Shown piece by piece: positions 35,144-46,770 of a stretch of DNA of 64,000 nt. Origin of the DNA: Lepidurus packardi. Its lineage: Eukaryota; Arthropoda; Branchiopoda; Notostraca; Triopsidae. The stretch spans positions 1 through 64,000 of the forward strand of contig JAKZAN010000134.1 in the NCBI GenBank assembly GCA_023053545.1, read 5' to 3'. A program made the translations under genes and the position numbers. The notes beneath the pieces were generated by a model. It was not told the origin of the DNA, searched no databases, and was given only the letters and a program-made list of their open reading frames with translations. The first letter of the stretch is position 1. Every line of letters begins with the position of its first letter.

Positions 35144-38100
35144 TCAAATCACCATAGTCACCAATATCGGGTCCACATTGATTTTACGGTACAGCAGTAG
35201 TACTACTTCCCCTCTATTCACCTACTATAAATCTATGATCTTGGTTTTCTCGTTGTTGCAGTACACCCACAGGTTCTTGTTCTTGAATATACTGTACCAT
35301 TCCTCCTTCTTCGGGTCGTTATCGCTCAGACACATCAGCCCGAATAGCGTGTACCCGCCTCCTTACTAATCCTGGATTGTGATCTTGCCCACATCGAGTT
35401 CCTGGAAAAAGTCGATCTTATTCTTGTAGATCACGTACTAGTCCTTGCTCTTCTTGTATCTATTCAGATTGATCACTAGAACGTTTGGTCTCACATTCAC
35501 GAAATGCCTCATGTTCGCCAGAGGATACTTGCAGGACTTACACGCCCTCTAGATCTTCGTATCCACTTCGGAGTATGACTTGAAAGACTCGTAAATTGAA
35601 TTCCGCTGCTTTTACACATCTCCTCTGACTCCGGCGACCTGTTCAGCTTCGTGGGCTTTAGGAATGCTTGGGGCAGCATCCGGCATGATCCAGTCACACA
35701 CCACTACAACCCGTTTGAGCTCGAACTCCACACCTAATGGGGAATCGTAATTCGGTTCGCAGCCGAAACAGTACCTCTGGTCTGAAAACTCACCTTCAGA
35801 ACTCTTAATAGGGACAGACCTTTTCCTGCACTTGGCACATTTCTCGGTGGAGTTTTCCTCGAGTATCTTGACCCTGTACTCTTCGTTGTTGCTGTCGGCT
35901 GCTGGCGTCGTCTTTTTCTTCATCGAGCTGAAATTGTTATGTGAGCCAAATATGTAAGTCTAAAAGATGAAATGGGTGTAGAATTACCAAGCGTTTGATT
36001 TCTCGATACACGAAATCGCAGAGATCGCTCCAGGTCATCCATTCCACGATATTGATGATCGACGGCACAGAGATGTAAGAAGTCTTTCCTTTCTCTTTGT
36101 CCCATTTGCGGTGCAGAACCTCCATCCTCAGATAGGGTTTCTATTTCAGCTTCTATTTGAATGGCTTAATCTTGCGCAGGTCGGTCTCGATCTCACCGTC
36201 GTAATATCTCAGCTTGACGATTCCTTTACTGACCTTGCTAACGTCAGTCAGCTGGCCCACCTGCCACTCTGTGTAGCCATGAAAGTCCACATACATATCT
36301 TTTTTGAACAGGTCTGCTGTGTTCCTGAAAGCTAAGGTATTGTTGTACACTGAATTATAGACTTCCTCATCCAGTTCATAGAAGTAGATCTCGGCTGAGG
36401 GATTGAGGTTGAGCATTCGCAAGGTACTACCAAAGTCTGACTTGCTATAGTGTTTTCGGAATTCACAGTTGGCCACCTACGAAAAAGCGAGTCTTTTCTG
36501 AGGGAGGTTCACATGGTATGCGAATCGCTCGACATATTAGATGAATTTCTCGCTACGTCTAATCTTGATTGCGTAGACAGTCATCGGCTCTTTCCTGCCT
36601 GGCAGGGGACAAAAAGTGGCTTTATAGAGCATTTCCTCATCCTCGGACACCGCCAGATTGAGGATGAGTTTGTTCTTTGGTTCTTGTGTCTCGAAAGTGC
36701 AACTCTCGCAGGTTATTTTCGAGCACTCCTCGAACTAGAAGAACCTCTGCATGGGGTTCTAGTTTTTTACTGCGACATCGATGTGTTCGCTAATAATCAG
36801 TTCTTCATCCCTGAGCTCGTTCTGCAGACCCTAGATAACAAGCTGTAGCATCTGGTTCGCTAGCACTTCTTCTTCCTTGAGGATGGGATACAGATCAGTC
36901 AGTTTTTTGTAGATCTGATCAGTGGTTAGAGGTTCTTGTTTCTTGTTGTTGTCGCGGACATCGACTGATAAACGCGATATCAACTGGTTCAGAGAGTTTT
37001 TAAAGGTGAGTTATTTCTTCAATAGCTTTTTGTATTTCTTTTTACACAAAAACTCGTCAAAGTAGGGTACGTTCACCAGACACTGCAGCACAGCATTCAG
37101 TGTGCTGCTGTTAAACACTTTGTTCTATGTCGACTTGCATTTCATCAAGCCCCGCACGACGTTCTTGTGGGGACACTAGAAAGAACTATCTTCTGCCACT
37201 CCTTTGATTACATCTAAAGGATACACGACCTCGCATCGTGTGGAAAGGCCTCTGAAATGTACCCGGTATTGACCATTTCGGACATCCACTATAAAGCTAT
37301 TCGGATAGTTTTTGGAGTCCTGGTCATCTTATTTGTTAGATTTTATGAGGAGAGGGCGTCCGAAGGTGAGTCCTCGAGTCTTTTGGGACTAATCAGTATA
37401 GTCATAGAGTTGATGAAATTGCTACACCAGATTGTTAGGAACGGCACAAATGTAGCCATGGTTGAGGTTGCGGTTTAGGACCCTATGAGTAGATGGCAGA
37501 GGAGTCCACTCGTAGTCTCCAATACGCTTAGATAGAACTGAATAGGCTTCTTCCTTGCTTTCTTCGGATGTGAGGAGGACTCTGATTTCAGAGTTAAGAC
37601 CGATCATGATGGCGATTTGTTTTTCCTCGTTAAAGGTTAAGTCAGAGTTCACAGTGAGTTTGTTGATGATGACTGGGTAGAACTATGGGTTGAGTCGCTC
37701 GATTGCAGGACCTCCTCTGTAGAGCTGCTGCAGTTTCTTCCAGATGTCCTGAGGGATCGGCACGAAGTCTTTGAAAAGCTATAGTTCTTTCTTCCCATTA
37801 TATCTGAGTTCTCCTTCGAATTCTCCGAAAAGGTGGAAGTTGTTGATGCGGGGTGGTCTCTGCAGGATCTCCTAGTCGTTGCCGCCTTCGTGAGCCAGCG
37901 ACTTCTTGTGCTGTTACTTGAACAGTTCTTTTTGAGTCAGGGTGTTGATGTTTTTATCTTCTTCGGGCGCCTTGACTTCGATATTTAGGGTGGCGGGGCC
38001 AAACTTCCTGATGTATCGGAACCAGTATTCAGTGAACCACTTACTGTCCACAAGGTTACACTTCATGCCATTCTCGATAGTAATCGCCAGCCTGCGGTAA

Positions 38101-38900
38101 TGGTACCACCTTTCATGCTCTTTGCGGATGGCCTCCTTCTGCTCAGACATCTTTTGTGATAACAACTCCAGTTGAGTGGAACCTAGCGACGGCATTTTCT
38201 CAAAATTTTATTATCCTTCACGTTTATCGACTTGCATGGACTCTATGAGCTACAATTATTTCTCGATGTCTGTCAGGTCGAACATCCATTTCAGGAAACT
38301 AACTTCATAGTTGATCATGAAGGCCTGGTTGAACTCTTCTACGCTCACTGAGATTTCCTTCTGCCCTTTGAAGAATTCATGCTTCTTGCCCGAGCTGCAG
38401 ATCTCGAAGAAGGCGAGCTGGTCTCTCAGGGAATTGATCGACCCAACGATCTGACTATTTTTGAGGATGCCATAGATAGCAGCCACGACTCGACCGAACT
38501 GGGCCTTGGGGGTGTATTTGATGACTGCCAGCCCGCCAATGATCTGGTAGGTTTCCACATAGCTCGAGTTCGTAGTATCGAAGTACTCGAAAATCCTTTT
38601 TTGGAGACGTTGAGGCACTTTCCTGAGATTTGGGAAAAACTCCAGGAACAGCGGGAAGTTCATGTGATTCTTCTTTTCGTGCTTGCAGATGTCTAGGATA
38701 CGCTAGTCGATAATGTCTAGTTAGTAGCTCTTCCACTTGCGCATGAGTTCTACGAGATCAGTGGGTTCTACCCCGAAAGAGCGTCTATAGTTTTTGTTTT
38801 TATGCCTCAGATCAAAGGTGCGTTAAGTGGTTGTCGGTTTATTATCTGGGAGGATGTCGCTCGGACCCTGGGACGGAGGTTTGGTGGCGATGTTGCCCAT
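35144..38900 (-). CDS. EF-hand/DUSP/USP32-like protein, catalytic residues lost, 1,242 aa
   Basis: Starts MGNIATKPP, a consensus for N-myristoylation. Residues about 30-225 resemble the EF-hand region of USP32 (FPNLRKVPQRLQKRIFEYFD). A DUSP-type segment (about 235-330) has HERWYHYRRLA and DSKWFTEYWFRYI. The USP fold begins near 570. The Cys box reads NSSTLNAVLQCL (597-608): Ser599 stands where the nucleophile Cys of NTCYMNSxLQ should be. The zinc knuckle pairs are kept (CSKITCESC; EKCAKC; CKSCKY). At the His box, YTLFGLM (1174 on) is followed by SDNDPKKEEWYSIF, with no HxG or GHY, so the catalytic His is gone too. It is therefore predicted inactive. One 28-nt intron (35960-35987). USP32 acts on Golgi and endosomes; here a scaffold or ubiquitin-binding role is inferred. 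Confidence 0.88.
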
Positions 38901-39292
38901 GGAGGATGCTAACCGGTATTCTGTGGGTCGGGATGGGAGGAAAGGACTGCAACAAGTTAGTGATTTTGTGTAATAAATCGATCAGATGAGGTAATATAAC
39001 ATTTTTTAGGTATGCTCCTAATTATTTTGGTGGCCAGCTGTGAATGTGGGAGTACAAGGATTAATATCGGATGATCTAGTTCTTTTATGCCCAGGGGATG
39101 TCAACTAAAAACTGCACAAAATCAAAAGAGAGATAGAAAATTGGCACAAATAGTGATATATCTGATTGGGATTTAGAATACCGGCGAGTTGAATGTATAA
39201 CTGCGCAGCGCATACTCTCTTCTATCTCTGTCCCCATCTACATTGATATTTACTATATTCTTAACACTCAGAAGAATCCCCAAGCTGCCCTC
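38901..39292. other. Divergent intergenic region, 392 bp
   Basis: Lies between the start of the USP-like gene (minus) and a small plus-strand gene. The first 80 bp are G-rich, the rest AT-rich. It contains no frame with a recognisable product and likely serves as the shared promoter. Confidence 0.45.
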
Positions 39293-39529
39293 ATGTCTCG
39301 ACAAAGTATCAACATGCTCTGCTCCTACGAGAACAAATACCCCATCTCCGAAAAACTCCCCACTCCTTCTCTCAAACACTCCAACAAGACAAAGCCAGCC
39401 CACCCCTGTCCTCTCAACATCTCTGAATCTAATTTCGAAGAATTATACCAAGCCCAATACTCCTGGGGGGACTTCAAAATTTCTCCCGAGTTCATCAAGG
39501 AACTGCCTCCCAAAGTCTTCAACCGCTGA
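39293..39529 (+). CDS. Small hypothetical protein, 78 aa
   Basis: A complete ATG-to-TGA frame with no internal TAA/TAG. Codons favour C/G-ending forms (AAC, CTC, AAG), as in the neighbouring real genes. Sequence is MSRQSINMLCSYENKY at the start, Pro/Lys-rich in the middle, and FEELYQAQYSWGDFKISPEF near the end, which could be a short binding helix. No family is recognised. It ends 108 bp from the convergent stop of the proline-rich gene. Confidence 0.55.
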   Translation: MSRQSINMLCSYENKYPISEKLPTPSLKHSNKTKPAHPCPLNISESNFEELYQAQYSWGDFKISPEFIKELPPKVFNR

Positions 39530-39636
39530 CTGACTTCATTTTATGTTAATTTTTCTGGGTTTCTTGCCTTTTCCTCACAAAATGCCTGTATTCTCTAACA
39601 CATTTTGCCTAAACATATATACACATATGGATCCTA

Positions 39637-41180
39637 TCATCTGCGTGGTGGAGGAGGTCGACGCACCCCTGCACCTGGAGGGGGAGGGGGTATCCTTGCC
39701 TTGGGTGGCCCTGCTTTTAGCTCAAGCTGCACCGTTGGTACCTATTGGCTGGGCTCATCAACTAGCTCAGTCGCTGGTGTACTAATTACCGGCACTTGGG
39801 CAGTTTAAGCAATTGCATTATTTTTTATCTCCTTGGACTATGTGCTCGATTGTGGTTCTGGTTATTTAGCTGGCGCAGGACTAACTGAAGATTCTTCTGC
39901 CTCCTGAAATTGTAGCACTGCAGGCCGAGGCACACCAGGAGGTGGAGGGCGAATCCCACGACCCAATGCCGGAGGAGGGGGGCGGACCGAGGGCTTAACA
40001 ACTGGTCTTGTCGCATTAAAACTAGGTGGTTGCACTGTTAACGTTTCTACCAAGGGAACTGAGGTGATCGTATGCTACTATGGAGTTTGTTTGGGCACTT
40101 AGTTTCTCATAGGAATATCGTCAACTACATTCTGTACAATGGTAACGGTAGTAACTGTTTGAGGGATTGGAGTTTCAATCTGATTGGAGTCGAAGCCAAC
40201 AGTTTCTTCTGGATCAATAACCTGGACATCGATCTTGATTGGTGAATTCTGGGTCTTAGGTCTGGGCAAGGCAGGCTTAATGGGTTTAGCAGGTGGCTTC
40301 TTCTCGACTGTCTCTTGGATGACAGTAAATATTGGTTATTTAGGTTCGAAGATAAGAGGCTTTTCGGGCTCGTTAGTGATTTCGATTGGGGAGTTATCGT
40401 CATTGCCATTAGTAGTCGAAGATGCAGAGGTATGGTTTAGTCGACTCACAGGATTGTTAGAGCTCGATGCCAACGACTTAGCTTGAAGGCTAAAGTTCTC
40501 GTCAGAAGGACATTGGGATTCTGAGGCAGATGGGGAGGGGACAGGGGCGACAGCAGTTCGAGAACGTGAAGTACTGGATCTGGTCTTTTTGAGCTTCTTG
40601 AGTTATGCGAGGATAAGAGTAAACTGGGCGAGAAAGGCATCGCTGAAGCGGTTATTATCTTCAATGCAGGTCGCGTAAGAACCCGTGAGTTTTCTTGTGT
40701 TTTCGACGTATTGTTCGAGTCTGCAAATATTAAGAGATCAGACATAAGGTGTTACATATCGTTGAGGCTTTCTCCTGATTCCGGAGCAGTGGGTTTGCTG
40801 GCAGCGGATTTTTGGGTTACTGGAGCTGTGTTCGTGTTGCTTTCGATAATATATTTGCGGAGCGAGTCCAGGTCTCTGCGGGACTTCTCGATTTCCATCT
40901 TCAGACTGGCTAGTTCTTCCGAAGGCTTAAGCTTGAGGGGTTTGCGTGTTTTGTTAAGTGCACCTCCCAAGACCCACAAAACCACTAAAGCGATCAGAAT
41001 TGTGGATAGGGCATTAGCAAGCGAAGGTTGTTCTTTGAAGACCTGAGAGAGAAGAGTTAGGAAAGTGGATGCTGCATGTTCGTAGTGGAGTAGTGTGGTG
41101 AAGAACGAGTTTTTGAAGTCGACTACGAAATTAGGGAATGGGAGACTGAGAAGTTTAGTCTCTTCGAGAGGACTATGCAT
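39637..41180 (-). CDS. Proline-rich, probably membrane-anchored protein, 502 aa
   Basis: Starts MHSPLEETKLL at 41180; a longer frame upstream has no ATG. A 20-residue hydrophobic helix, ANALSTILIALVVLWVLGGA (about 52-71), is flanked by Lys/Arg on the inner side, giving a single-pass anchor. A coiled coil follows (SLKMEIEKSRRDLDSLRKYI). A 35-nt intron (40721-40755) precedes a second helix (LEQYVENTRKL). The last 350 residues are Ser/Thr/Pro-rich with VRPPPPALGRG, IRPPPPGVPRP and ARIPPPPPGAGVRRPPPP, formin/WASP-like stretches able to bind profilin or SH3/WW domains. An actin link is an inference. Confidence 0.72.
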
Positions 41181-41407
41181 GATGTATGTTTTTAGAGTGG
41201 ATAACCCAATTATAGTGGTGTCAATGTGTAAGATTATGGGTAGGTACACATGGATGTGTTCAGAAACTGACTCCGGCCTGGAAAAATATAGGAACAGTAC
41301 TAAAACTTATTCTGCTGATTAAATCGACGAGTCAATCAATACTCCTTCGGTCCCTGGCTTTCATCACTTACGCTACAATATAATTAATTTGCCCCCTTCC
41401 CCCTCTC

Positions 41408-42322
41408 ATGCGCAGTGAGCTCCCAATCCTTGATCCTAGGAGGTTCAAACCTAGTTCTGACCAGCCCATTACCCCTGATCTTGCCCCCAACCGCTACCGA
41501 CCTTTTGTTCCTTTTGTTTAGTAAAGAGACAGCATCGGAAGACTTATCCACCATCGCAACCCTCTGCCCTCCCATTAATACACCTCACAACATTCTGGTC
41601 ACACAGTAGACCCTCCTGAAAGGCGTCCGAGACCCTCCCTGCCATGTCCTACAACCAAATATCCATCCGAAATCGAAGTAAATATGATGACCCAAATCGA
41701 GAAAAGCAAAGTCATCGGAGATAGAGACAGATACGTGGACATAGACTTGGACAAGGTCGCGGCTGCCCACTGCTCTATTGATTTGGAGATGAGAGGCTTC
41801 AAGAGGGAATCCCAGAGGTCTCGACATCTACATAAAGTCTCGTTTCCGTAGCCGAAGCTCTTTAAAAAACAGACGGAAAGCGAAGGTGTGATCCTGCCTA
41901 TCGGTCATTACTCGACTGAAAAAGCTGAAGCAGCCAGCTCCATCAAATTTAAGCGTGTGCCAAACCCCCAAATCCTCAAAGGAGCCAAATCAGAACGCTG
42001 GGAACCGGAGAAAGCGACTAAGAAGCAGGTCTCCAAAGATAATAAGCTAGATAGAACAATTGTAGATACCTTATAACCTTTGTTAGAGCGAGCCCAGAAA
42101 TCAGGCATAGCATCATCGTCCCCATCAAAATCCCCAGGTAGAGGACCCAAACTGAAGATTGTGCTAGAAGACAACCCCGAATACCAAAGAGCAAAGCGCG
42201 TATTCGATCTCTCACTGAAGCACTTCGACGACTTTAGTGAGAACCATCGCAAGTTCCATCAAAAGATGAGCGAGGCGAAGGCATTCGCAATCCAGGTGAA
42301 GTCTCACATCGAGAGATCCTGA
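41408..42322 (+). CDS. Hypothetical polar protein, 304 aa
   Basis: Not recognised. One exon from MRSELPILDPRRFKPSS; six or more TAA/TAG codons are read through. The first 100 residues are Pro/Arg/His-rich (VDPPERRPRPSLP). A helical acidic-basic stretch, MTQIEKSKVIGDRDRYVDID, follows, then Lys-rich segments. The last 70 residues form a probable helix pair, YQRAKRVFDLSLKHFDDFSE and KMSEAKAFAIQVKSHIE. It shares a divergent upstream region with the proline-rich gene and is convergent with the beta-propeller gene (69 bp between stops). Confidence 0.65.
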
Positions 42323-42391
42323 CTGACTACATAATAAATTGAATTTAATAAAGAAGACAGGCATTTAGGAATATATGGGGCGTAGATGTTG

Positions 42392-43388
42392 TCATGGGGT
42401 TTTGATTTCTTCGCGGTCATCAGACTTCTAGCCTTTGAAAGTGATTTTGTAGAGCGTAGGCTTGTCGGTGTTGTCCGTAAGGTAGAGGATCTTGCTCGTT
42501 TGTGACCTAAATTAGACAAAACACCAGTTTAACGTTGTGTAACTTACGATGAAAAGTACAGTCCCGTGATCTCGGGCCCTGGCACTTGAATGTTCTACAC
42601 GAGTTCACCTTCCATGTTAAGCACCGACACCACTCCCGACTTATCCAACCCTTTGAACTCAAAGCGTGACACATAGAGCAACTCGTTTTTAGCAGCGATA
42701 GCAGAAGGGCCAAACCGACCCGAAAACTGATAAAATGTACTGAAATTGCTGGTATGCTCGTCGTAGTCGACGACGAACCTTACTATTCTGTTTGCAGCCA
42801 TCTCGCACACAAACAATTCCTTCGTGTCAAGACACAGGGCGAGTCCTGTGGGGTAGGCCAGACACTTATACGCAAGAGGCACCACCTTTTTGTCATGTTT
42901 GTCGAAAGTGAAGACGCTTCCCTGTTCGCATGTGAATACGTTAGCATGTGTTGCCATTGTGTTATTACTATCGGAGACTACAGTGAGGATTCGCAGAACG
43001 GTCCACTGTCTGTGAAATAGATTTCTTATTCACAGTAGATGACTGTGTGGGGGCCGAGGAGAGGTTCTCCCTGATGATTGCTGATTTAATTAGCGAGACT
43101 ATGCCCCTCGCCGCTGGAGTTGTTATGCCTGAATACGATGGACTGGTGGGCAAAGTCGGAGACGAGGAATTCTTCGTCCAGGGCGTTGAAGGCGATGGAA
43201 GACGGTTGGCCGATGATAATAAAGTCAGTCTGAGGTCAATGGTGAGGTGTTACCGAAAGAACCCCGTCGGCGTATTTGAGGATATCACCGTTTTCAGCAA
43301 CAATGAATATGTTTTCCTCGGCCTCGACAGGGGAGGAAAGCTTGCTGTGGTAAGTGCAGAGTGGCTCGATGGAGTGGATTTTGTTCAT
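42392..43388 (-). CDS. NHL/SMP30-type beta-propeller protein (APMAP/strictosidine synthase-like), 305 aa
   Basis: Repeated blade strands: IFIVAENGDILKYADG, IGQPSSIAFNALDEEFLVSD, YFTDSGPF, GSVFTFDKHDKKVV, YPTGLALCLDTKELFVCEMA, NRIVRFVVDY, then ILYLTDNTDKPTLYKI at the end. The YFTDSGPF box followed by GSVF is typical of the strictosidine synthase/APMAP family. Introns: 43230-43253 (24 nt, holds an in-frame TGA), 42507-42547 (41 nt), and a 14-nt interval at 42968-42981 that must be skipped to stay in frame. The last is either an ultra-short intron or a frameshift. No signal peptide or membrane anchor is evident, and the exact reaction is unknown. Confidence 0.75.
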
Positions 43389-43554
43389 AGAAAGGGCAAA
43401 GCTAAAAGGGATTATTTTAAGTTATAAGAAGGGATTAGGTTTCCATGGCTTCCCCAGCATTCTAAGGCTTATCTTACGATTTAAATCGATACACCATCAA
43501 TTTTGAAATACATCAATAAAATCCGTCGCCTAGCTTCCTTCAACCGCCCTCCCC

Positions 43555-46500
43555 ATGCATAATCAACCCACTGGTATTCGCGCTATGGCTAGCACTAAGT
43601 CCTAGCTTGCTGTCCCATTCATTTCCTTCAGTTCGGACAAAGGCTTTGAGCTCAACCCTGAGGCTGAGGCCTTCCTCCGTGAGATACCTGACGATAAAAA
43701 AATTGGAGTCATTAGTATTGTCGGCAAGTACAGAACTGGCAAGAGCTTTTTCGTCAATCGCGTCCTCCTCAATACCAAGAAAAGCGGATTCCAAGTCGGA
43801 CCCACTATCAACCCTTGTACTAAAGGGCTTTGGATTTGGAAAAAGACTCTGAAGACTACAGGTCCTGACAGTTAAAACATGGAGACCATCCTAATCGACA
43901 CTGAAGGCTTTGGAGGTATGGACGAGAACAGTAACCATGACTCCCGAATATTCCTTTTCAGTCTGCTTCTGAGCTCGTACTTCATCTACAATAGCGTGGG
44001 AACCATTGATGAAAACGCACTTAACACCCTGAACCTGATCATCAACTTCGCGAAGGATATCGAGTCGAAATCTGGAGGGAAGGGAGACGAAGCAGTGTTT
44101 CCGTCTTTCCTGTGGGTAGTCCGCGACTTCACTCTCAAAATGGTGGACAAATAGTCCGGTAGATAGCTGAACTCAAAAGAGTATTTAGAGAGCGCGTTGT
44201 AGCTAATGCCCCCTAAGAACTAAGCTGCTGAAAATAAAAACAAAATTAGGAGGCTATTCAAACAGTTCTTTGTCGATCGCGACTGTGTCACAATGGTACG
44301 GCCTGTGGAGGATGAGAGAATGCTGAAAATGCTGGATTAACTCGATAACAAAGAAATCAGACCTATCTTTATCACTCAGATGCTGGCCGTACGCGACATG
44401 ATCTTCAGTCGCATCAAGCCTAAGACTATCAAAGGCAAGATGCTCAATGGGTCTATGTTTGTAGATCTCATAAAAGGCTACATCGAAATTATCAACAAAG
44501 GCAACCTCCCAACAGTTTAGAATGCGTGGGTCTATGTTTGCAGAAACGAGGGTATTAAGGCATCTCAAGAGGCTTTCCGAGAGCTATAGGGAAAGTTACA
44601 TCAGATCCTGAAGTCCGGGCCTCTGAGCTTAGAATAGTTTGCAAAGCTTCAGTCGAAGCTGTCTGCTGAGACCATTCAGTCTTTCAAACTAAAGTCATTG
44701 AACAGTGAAGAGTCAAACCCAGATATCCTGTAGGCTCTAAATAAGCGAATGAATAATCTGCTGAAGGATTTTGTGGAAAGGAATAAGTAGAGCATGAGCT
44801 AGAAGTACAAGTAGCTGAGCCAACAAGCTGTTGATAACCTCAAGGACAGGCTTTTCAGGGATGACTACAAGACTTATGCTGAGTTTCTCGATGACTTCAA
44901 TCAAGCTAAGGAAGAGTACGATAAGTTGGCGGGAGAAAGTCCTGACAAGTGGACTGTCTTCAATGAACTCACGGAGTCTCTACATAGGATGGCAGGGGAG
45001 ACTATCACTGCCAAGATTAATAGCTCCCTTCAGGCAGAAAAACATCTTCTCGAGGAAAGAGTCAACCAGAGATAACAGGAGCTTAAGGTCAAAAGAGAAG
45101 AGTTCTTAGAAGAAAGAGAAACATTGAGACAGCGAGTAGAGGAATTAGAAAGAGGACAGGCCAGGATGGCAGGAGCGGAGTCTGCAAACTCGAAACGGCT
45201 ACAAGAAATGCGGGAAGAAAGGGAGAAGTTGCTGGACAGGTGCAACAGACTTGAGAACAGCAACCAAGATAAGCAAATGTAGCTGGAGCGTGTAAAGAAC
45301 GAGTCCGCCAAGTTCAGCCAGATCGAAATGGAAGAGGCCAGAACTGAGATCAAAATCCTAAGGAGTAACATGTAGAAGGAGAGGATGCTGCATGAGATGG
45401 ATAAAGGGTACCATGAAAAAGAAGTATCCAGCTATAGAGAAAAACTCACTCTCCTTGAGAACGAGAACCGACGCCTCAAGTCTTCACAGCACGAAATTTT
45501 CTAGTAACTGGAAAACATTAAACAACAGTTGGAAGAGAAGCAGCAGGCTGAGACGGAGTTCGAAGAAACCAGAGAAGCCTTCCAGCGCAAGATCGAGGCT
45601 CTTCAGGCTGAAAATAACCGTAAGTCAGAATTGCTCAGCGAGCATAGCGAATGGGTCTTGGAAAAGTCTTACCTTGAAAACCAGGTGACTTTCCTTAAGA
45701 ACACCCTGAACGAGCATAAGAGACTACACGATGCCCTCTTGGTAGCCCTGCAGCGTAACCCAACATCCCTATATCTGACCCATCTGCTTAGAATCGGTAA
45801 ATTCGTCTGAGGTGGACAACAGCAACGAGTTGGTGCAGACCAACAAAAACCTGTCTTCAGCCATGGAGAAACTTGAGGCGAGGTGTCGACTACTGTAGGA
45901 AAAGTCAGAGAAGCTCAAACGCTTCAAAAAAATAGTAACGCTTTCAATCTAACCATAATCTTGTTCTATTGGTTTACAGGTCAAAAACTGTACGGCTCTC
46001 CAGTGCCTCCACTGTTCGAAGTGGATCGCCAATACATCCTTCCCGATGCATCTGACTAGTTGCTCAGAGAGTACACTTGGACGTCCGGGAGATAAACCAG
46101 TCTCGAGCAACAACTTCCCTGTGGATACATCGAGTCTCCACATAACAATCAGTCAGACTCTCATCAAATAACTCGAAGAAAACAAACCCTTCACCGAGTA
46201 CTACATCCAGCTTTCCCTCCACAGTCGAAAGTGGACAGTTACTCGTAAGTATAAGAATTTCTGTGAACTCCAACAAGCACTTTTGCAAACATTCCCAACG
46301 ATGAGATTCCCTGAGTCTTCTAATGCCATCATTAACATCCATACTGATATCAACCAGGTCATCAATTCAAAGCGGACTGTGGCCGTTGAGGAACGCCGTA
46401 AAGCCCTACAGCAGTTCATGCGTGATCTGTCCAAAATTGACCAAGTGCGGAACTCGAGGCCTTTCCGAGAATTCATCAAATTGGATGAAAACCTAGAGAT

Positions 46501-46636
46501 TCTGGAAGGTGGGTACGATGAATAGGAAATGGTAAACGAGGGGAGGAGGCAAGGATGGGGACTGGCTTAGAGCGAGATGATGTTGACAAGCAGCAAGAAA
46601 TAGCAGCGATCGAGCAAACAGAAACTAAAGTTCTGA
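43555..46636 (+). CDS. GBP-like large GTPase fused to C2HC zinc finger and PX domain, 999 aa
   Basis: Residues about 20-290 form a guanylate-binding protein/atlastin GTPase: P loop GKYRTGKS (57-64), PTINPCTKGLW with switch I Thr, IDTEGFGG switch II, VVRDF (RD motif). The GBP helical region follows (IRPIFITQMLAVRDMIFSR), then a long charged coiled coil (about 500-770). Introns 45755-45791 and 45935-45979 lead into a C2HC finger, C790-x2-C793-x11-H805-x3-C809 (ALQCLHCSKW), and then a PX domain (about 825-930: LHITISQTLIK, then YYIQLSLHSRKWTVTRKYKN and FPTMRFP), which usually binds phosphoinositides. GBPs remodel membranes by GTP-driven dimerisation; the PX tail would target a PIP-rich membrane in place of the CaaX lipid of some GBPs. 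Confidence 0.9.
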
Positions 46637-46770
46637 TGAGAGTTTATGTGGCAGATTCTAGGAGGAGAGGCAAGTAAGCTGGTAAATTTGGGATAAAGTT
46701 GGCATCAATAGATGTACGCATAATTAGATAGAGTAACTTTAAAAAATCAGATGGAATGCTATATAGCCTA

